Positions 4,749 to 7,212 of a stretch of DNA of 7,212 nucleotides are shown here, piece after piece (positions within the stretch are counted from its first letter, which is position 1; every line of letters starts with the position of its first letter). The notes under the pieces are model-generated. The model was not told the DNA's origin, searched no databases, and was given only the letters and a program-made list of their open reading frames with translations. The position numbers were made by a program, and so were the translations under genes. The DNA is from Clostridiales bacterium (lineage in GTDB: Bacteria > Bacillota_A > Clostridia > Oscillospirales > Oscillospiraceae). Location: NCBI GenBank assembly GCA_019417795.1, contig DXUR01000124.1:1-7212 (forward strand). Reading direction: 5' to 3'.

Positions 4749-5606
4749 ATGTTTCATATGCTGGAAAAAGAGCATGCAGAAGAAGTGGATAAAAAAGCCG
4801 ATGAGCAGTACAGAAAGCGCTGCAATGAGGTGTTGGCACATTCGAAGGTGCTGTACAAGACACGGCAGGAAGCAATGGAGCAGCTGAAGGCGTGCGACGC
4901 ATATATGCAGGCCCTCACGAACTGTCCGGCAGAGTTTGGTCGAACGGGCAAAACGATACAGAAGGGCTATCAAGACTTTGAAAAGGAACTGGAAAAAATT
5001 CAGAAAAAGGTCGAAAAGAGCCGAAAAGGCTCAGTGGATAAGGCGCTGACCATGGGCACTGCAGCGGGTGCAGGCGCGGGTCTGTTTGGAGCAGACCTTA
5101 TGCTGGCGGCGGCAACGACCTTTGGCACGACCGCAGCGGGCGTGTCTATCAGTTCTTTAAGCGGTGCTGCTGCGACCAATGCGATCCTTGCATGGTTAGG
5201 TGGTGGCACATTGGCCGCTGGCGGTGCGGGCGTTGTAGGTGGAGAAATTTTGCTGTCGCTGGTGGGGCCTGTGGGCATTGGATGTGCGATCGTCTGTCTA
5301 GTGGCAAAGGGCGTCAAGGTGAACATCGACAACAAAAACCAGGCGCTGAATGCGGAGAAGGATGCAAAAAGACGGATGGAAGCACTGAACCGGCTGAACT
5401 GCATCGACCAGAATGTGGATTCGCTGCTCCGCAAGACGGAGGCACAGAGTAAGACCGTTGCGGGAAATATTGCAGTGGTCAAGCGGATACACAAGAGCGA
5501 TTACAGCAAATTTTCGGATCGGGAGGCGGAGCAGTTGCGGCTGATGCTGAACAATGCGCAGACACTGGCCAGCTTGGTGACGGAGAAGGTCTCGCTGAAA
5601 AACTAA
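4749..5606 (+). CDS. Coiled-coil / glycine-zipper hydrophobic protein of unknown function
   Basis: This 285-aa protein has three parts. Residues 1-95 are charged and helical, likely coiled coil (EKEHAEEVDKKADEQYRKR; later FEKELEKIQKKVEKSRK). Residues 98-187 are almost free of charge and rich in Gly and Ala, with repeated small residues such as GTAAGAGAGLFGA (103-115) and AWLGGGTLAAGGAGVVGG (148-165). This glycine-zipper-like region could insert into membranes as packed helices. Residues 188-285 are again charged and helical. There is no signal peptide. The start at 4749 has AAGGAGG (4734-4740) at 8 bp; a TTG at 4728 overlapping the regulator's stop would be a longer option but is less well placed. 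It lies 17 bp after the regulator and 11 bp before the next gene, so it is co-expressed with them. Possible roles are a pore-forming or membrane-remodelling effector or a scaffold; none is shown. Confidence 0.8.
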   Translation: MFHMLEKEHAEEVDKKADEQYRKRCNEVLAHSKVLYKTRQEAMEQLKACDAYMQALTNCPAEFGRTGKTIQKGYQDFEKELEKIQKKVEKSRKGSVDKALTMGTAAGAGAGLFGADLMLAAATTFGTTAAGVSISSLSGAAATNAILAWLGGGTLAAGGAGVVGGEILLSLVGPVGIGCAIVCLVAKGVKVNIDNKNQALNAEKDAKRRMEALNRLNCIDQNVDSLLRKTEAQSKTVAGNIAVVKRIHKSDYSKFSDREAEQLRLMLNNAQTLASLVTEKVSLKN

Positions 5607-5617
5607 GGGGTACTTGG

Positions 5618-7006
5618 ATGGGACAGGAATTGATGAAGTCACGCTATACGGATAAAAGCCTGATGAAGGCTGTTGACCCCAACAAGGAATGGTGTGACCG
5701 ATATGAGTTTGCGATGGCGGCTTTCTGCGGTGCTGCGGCAGGGCTGGTGGATGCATTTCTCCTTGGCGATGTCAGCAATGCCAAATCTGAGTCGGTGCTG
5801 AAAAGTTTTTCGGACGAGCGGGTGGAAAAGGTCGTAATGGCGTATTCCCGGATGCTGGGCGGCAAAGCAAATGACCTGAGCGGTGCCATTGCATTTCTGG
5901 AGAAAAAATACAAGATTAATTATGACCAGCGTAGCGGAAAAGATGTAAGTGGGATGTTTGAGCTGTCCGCGATAGATCATCACATCAAATCGCTTGCACA
6001 TGCACCGAGTCTGGTGGGTCTTACCTTTTCCATCATTGACCAGCTGCGGGATACGAGCACGATGTTCTCCGGCGGAAAACTTTACGTTATAAATACCAGC
6101 GGCGACGAGATTCATGTCCAGGGAAAAGGCGTAAAGGAAAAGCTGGTGGCGGCATTTGCAAACTGGCTGGGTCACTGCATGTCCGATGTGGCAGGCAGCA
6201 AGGGCAGCGCCAGAAACGGTCGCCGCGGTATGGGTCTGGCCATACCGGGCACTGAGGTGCTGATGTTCAGCGGCTTAAAAGTGGGCAAAGAGGAAGAACT
6301 GCTGGGTAACGTGATGACAGAAGCCTTCCGCCGGGGGTACGATTTCCGCGTTGGTGTTGCACAAGGGCTGGTGCTGGGTTTTCAGAAAGCGGCAACAGCA
6401 GTGTGCTGGGCATTCAAGCGGCACTATCTGGACGGCAGGCCGTGGACGGAATGTGTTCCGCTCGAGCGCGAGGGCAGCCTGCGCATGATGCAGCTGGTGG
6501 GAAACGGTGCCCTGTGCATGGTAGATGCAGGCAATGCTGCGCTGAAGAGCGGCGGCGAGCCGGTAGAGTTCGTGCTGAATTTCAACTTTTCGGCTGCACT
6601 GCAGCTGGCCTATCTGGTGCTGCACGAGTTCGACGTTCGAATGGGGATCGAACTGGAAAAGCGGATGGATGCTTTGTATGACGAAGTACTCCATGTCTCT
6701 ACGCCGCTTGAGCGTCAGAACATCCAGAAGATGGATGAGCGATTGCGGAATTATCAGCTGTCACTGGACCAGAAGTATCTTCTGTTCTGTGTGCAGGTGG
6801 AAGGTAGCGAAGCAGAATTCATGCAGACACTCAAGGCCACAGATGCTTGGTACGCCAGCATGCACAAGCGCGCGGAGGCATCAGCAAAACACGCCCGCAC
6901 AGGTGGAGTAAAAGAAGAAAAAATCCTGAATTCGGTTTCAGAACTTGATGTGAAGCTGGGAGTAGAGCGGAAAAAGGGCTTTCTGGAGCGTTTCAAAAAA
7001 CGGTAA
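5618..7006 (+). CDS. 462-aa conserved-looking protein with DHH and GHxxSD motifs, unknown function
   Basis: A hydrophobic helix at residues 31-50 (AAFCGAAAGLVDAFLLG) follows a polar N-terminus. Two histidine/aspartate motifs stand out: DHHIKSLAH at 120-128 and NWLGHCMSDVAGSKG at 182-196. Their order and spacing recall the YdjM/DUF457 membrane-bound metal-dependent hydrolases, which carry an HRGxTHS-like motif and then an SHLxxDxxTxxG-like motif, but overall similarity is not evident and this is an inference. Further moderately hydrophobic stretches lie at 246-265 and 324-337. The C-terminal 120 residues are charged and helical and end in a basic tail (KKGFLERFKKR). I recall similar proteins of unknown function in gut Firmicutes but no functional name. 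The start at 5618 has TAAGGGG (5604-5610) at 7 bp. The gene sits between two others of the same operon. Confidence 0.85.
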   Translation: MGQELMKSRYTDKSLMKAVDPNKEWCDRYEFAMAAFCGAAAGLVDAFLLGDVSNAKSESVLKSFSDERVEKVVMAYSRMLGGKANDLSGAIAFLEKKYKINYDQRSGKDVSGMFELSAIDHHIKSLAHAPSLVGLTFSIIDQLRDTSTMFSGGKLYVINTSGDEIHVQGKGVKEKLVAAFANWLGHCMSDVAGSKGSARNGRRGMGLAIPGTEVLMFSGLKVGKEEELLGNVMTEAFRRGYDFRVGVAQGLVLGFQKAATAVCWAFKRHYLDGRPWTECVPLEREGSLRMMQLVGNGALCMVDAGNAALKSGGEPVEFVLNFNFSAALQLAYLVLHEFDVRMGIELEKRMDALYDEVLHVSTPLERQNIQKMDERLRNYQLSLDQKYLLFCVQVEGSEAEFMQTLKATDAWYASMHKRAEASAKHARTGGVKEEKILNSVSELDVKLGVERKKGFLERFKKR

Positions 7007-7020
7007 AGAAAGGTGTTATT

Positions 7021-7212
7021 ATGCGTATGAAAAAGATAAACCGTAAAGCAGGCAGACCAAAGCGGTTCAGACGGAAAGCAGGACTTCCGAGCGGACTTTT
7101 GGCAAAAGAGAAAAAAATTGCGACTCTAAATAAAAAGGCAAAAGAGCAGCACCGATCTGTGACCGTCCTGCGCAGGCTGGTGGGCGGTACTATAATGGCT
7201 GCTGTCGTAATG
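7021..7212 (+). CDS. Basic N-terminus of a further operon gene (3' end outside window)
   Basis: An open frame begins at 7021, 14 bp after the stop of the 462-aa gene, with AAAGGTG (7009-7015) as RBS, and runs without a stop to the window end (64 residues). The N-terminus is extremely basic (RKAGRPKRFRRKAG, residues 8-21, with the string RKAG twice), then a KEKKIATLNKKAKEQ helix, and a hydrophobic stretch begins near residue 52 (LVGGTIMAAVVM), perhaps a transmembrane helix. A cytoplasmic positively charged tail anchored to the membrane is a fitting picture. No family is recognised from this part. Confidence 0.65.
   Translation, partial: MRMKKINRKAGRPKRFRRKAGLPSGLLAKEKKIATLNKKAKEQHRSVTVLRRLVGGTIMAAVVM

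Noticed and set aside
5000..5494. Minus-strand 164-codon open frame opposite the glycine-zipper gene
   Set aside because: Its Ala/Pro/Ser-rich text mirrors the Gly/Ala codons of the real gene on the other strand.
7190..7197. TATAAT string near the window end
   Set aside because: It lies within an open coding frame, without a -35 or a following start.

Overview
The window looks like a chromosomal accessory stretch from a moderately GC-rich gut Firmicute of the Oscillospiraceae/Ruminococcaceae type; Faecalibacterium or a relative is my best guess. The basis is strong AAGGAG-type ribosome binding sites, compact hairpin terminators, TGn-extended -10 promoters and the gene families present. No rRNA, tRNA or CRISPR array was seen. 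All supported genes lie on the + strand.

Layout. (1) 1-288 is the C-terminal end of an ABC transporter ATPase, followed by a terminator at 360-393. (2) A promoter at 391-418, overlapped by a perfect inverted repeat, drives a structured leader and a 300-aa peptidase-U32-like protein (570-1472). (3) A maltose/galactoside-type sugar O-acetyltransferase follows (1602-2189), with a possible gene remnant and a strong hairpin after it. (4) 2361-2530 has no recognised gene but holds a second, very strong terminator hairpin only about 20 bp before the next gene. (5) 2531-3221 is a micro-operon of three small genes joined by two ATGA stop/start overlaps. The middle one carries an LPD28-type domain known from mobile elements, and the first is visibly AT-rich. 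It ends at a terminator (3318-3362). (6) 3459-3638 encodes a 59-aa single-span membrane protein with its own -10 box, RBS and terminator. (7) 3802 to the end of the window is a tightly packed operon: a WYL-domain regulator, a coiled-coil/glycine-zipper hydrophobic protein, a 462-aa protein of unknown function with two His/Asp motifs, and the start of a very basic protein that runs off the window.

How the genes work together. The last operon is the most interesting part. It has one good promoter with a small inverted repeat over its -10 box, a WYL regulator as first gene, no visible terminator between genes, gaps of only 11-17 bp, and downstream products that look membrane-active but match no function I can name. 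WYL regulators often control stress or phage-defence loci, so a regulated envelope or defence module is a reasonable hypothesis, but function is not shown by the sequence. The small-gene operon and the gene fragment upstream suggest a decaying mobile-element insertion site between the acetyltransferase and the WYL operon.
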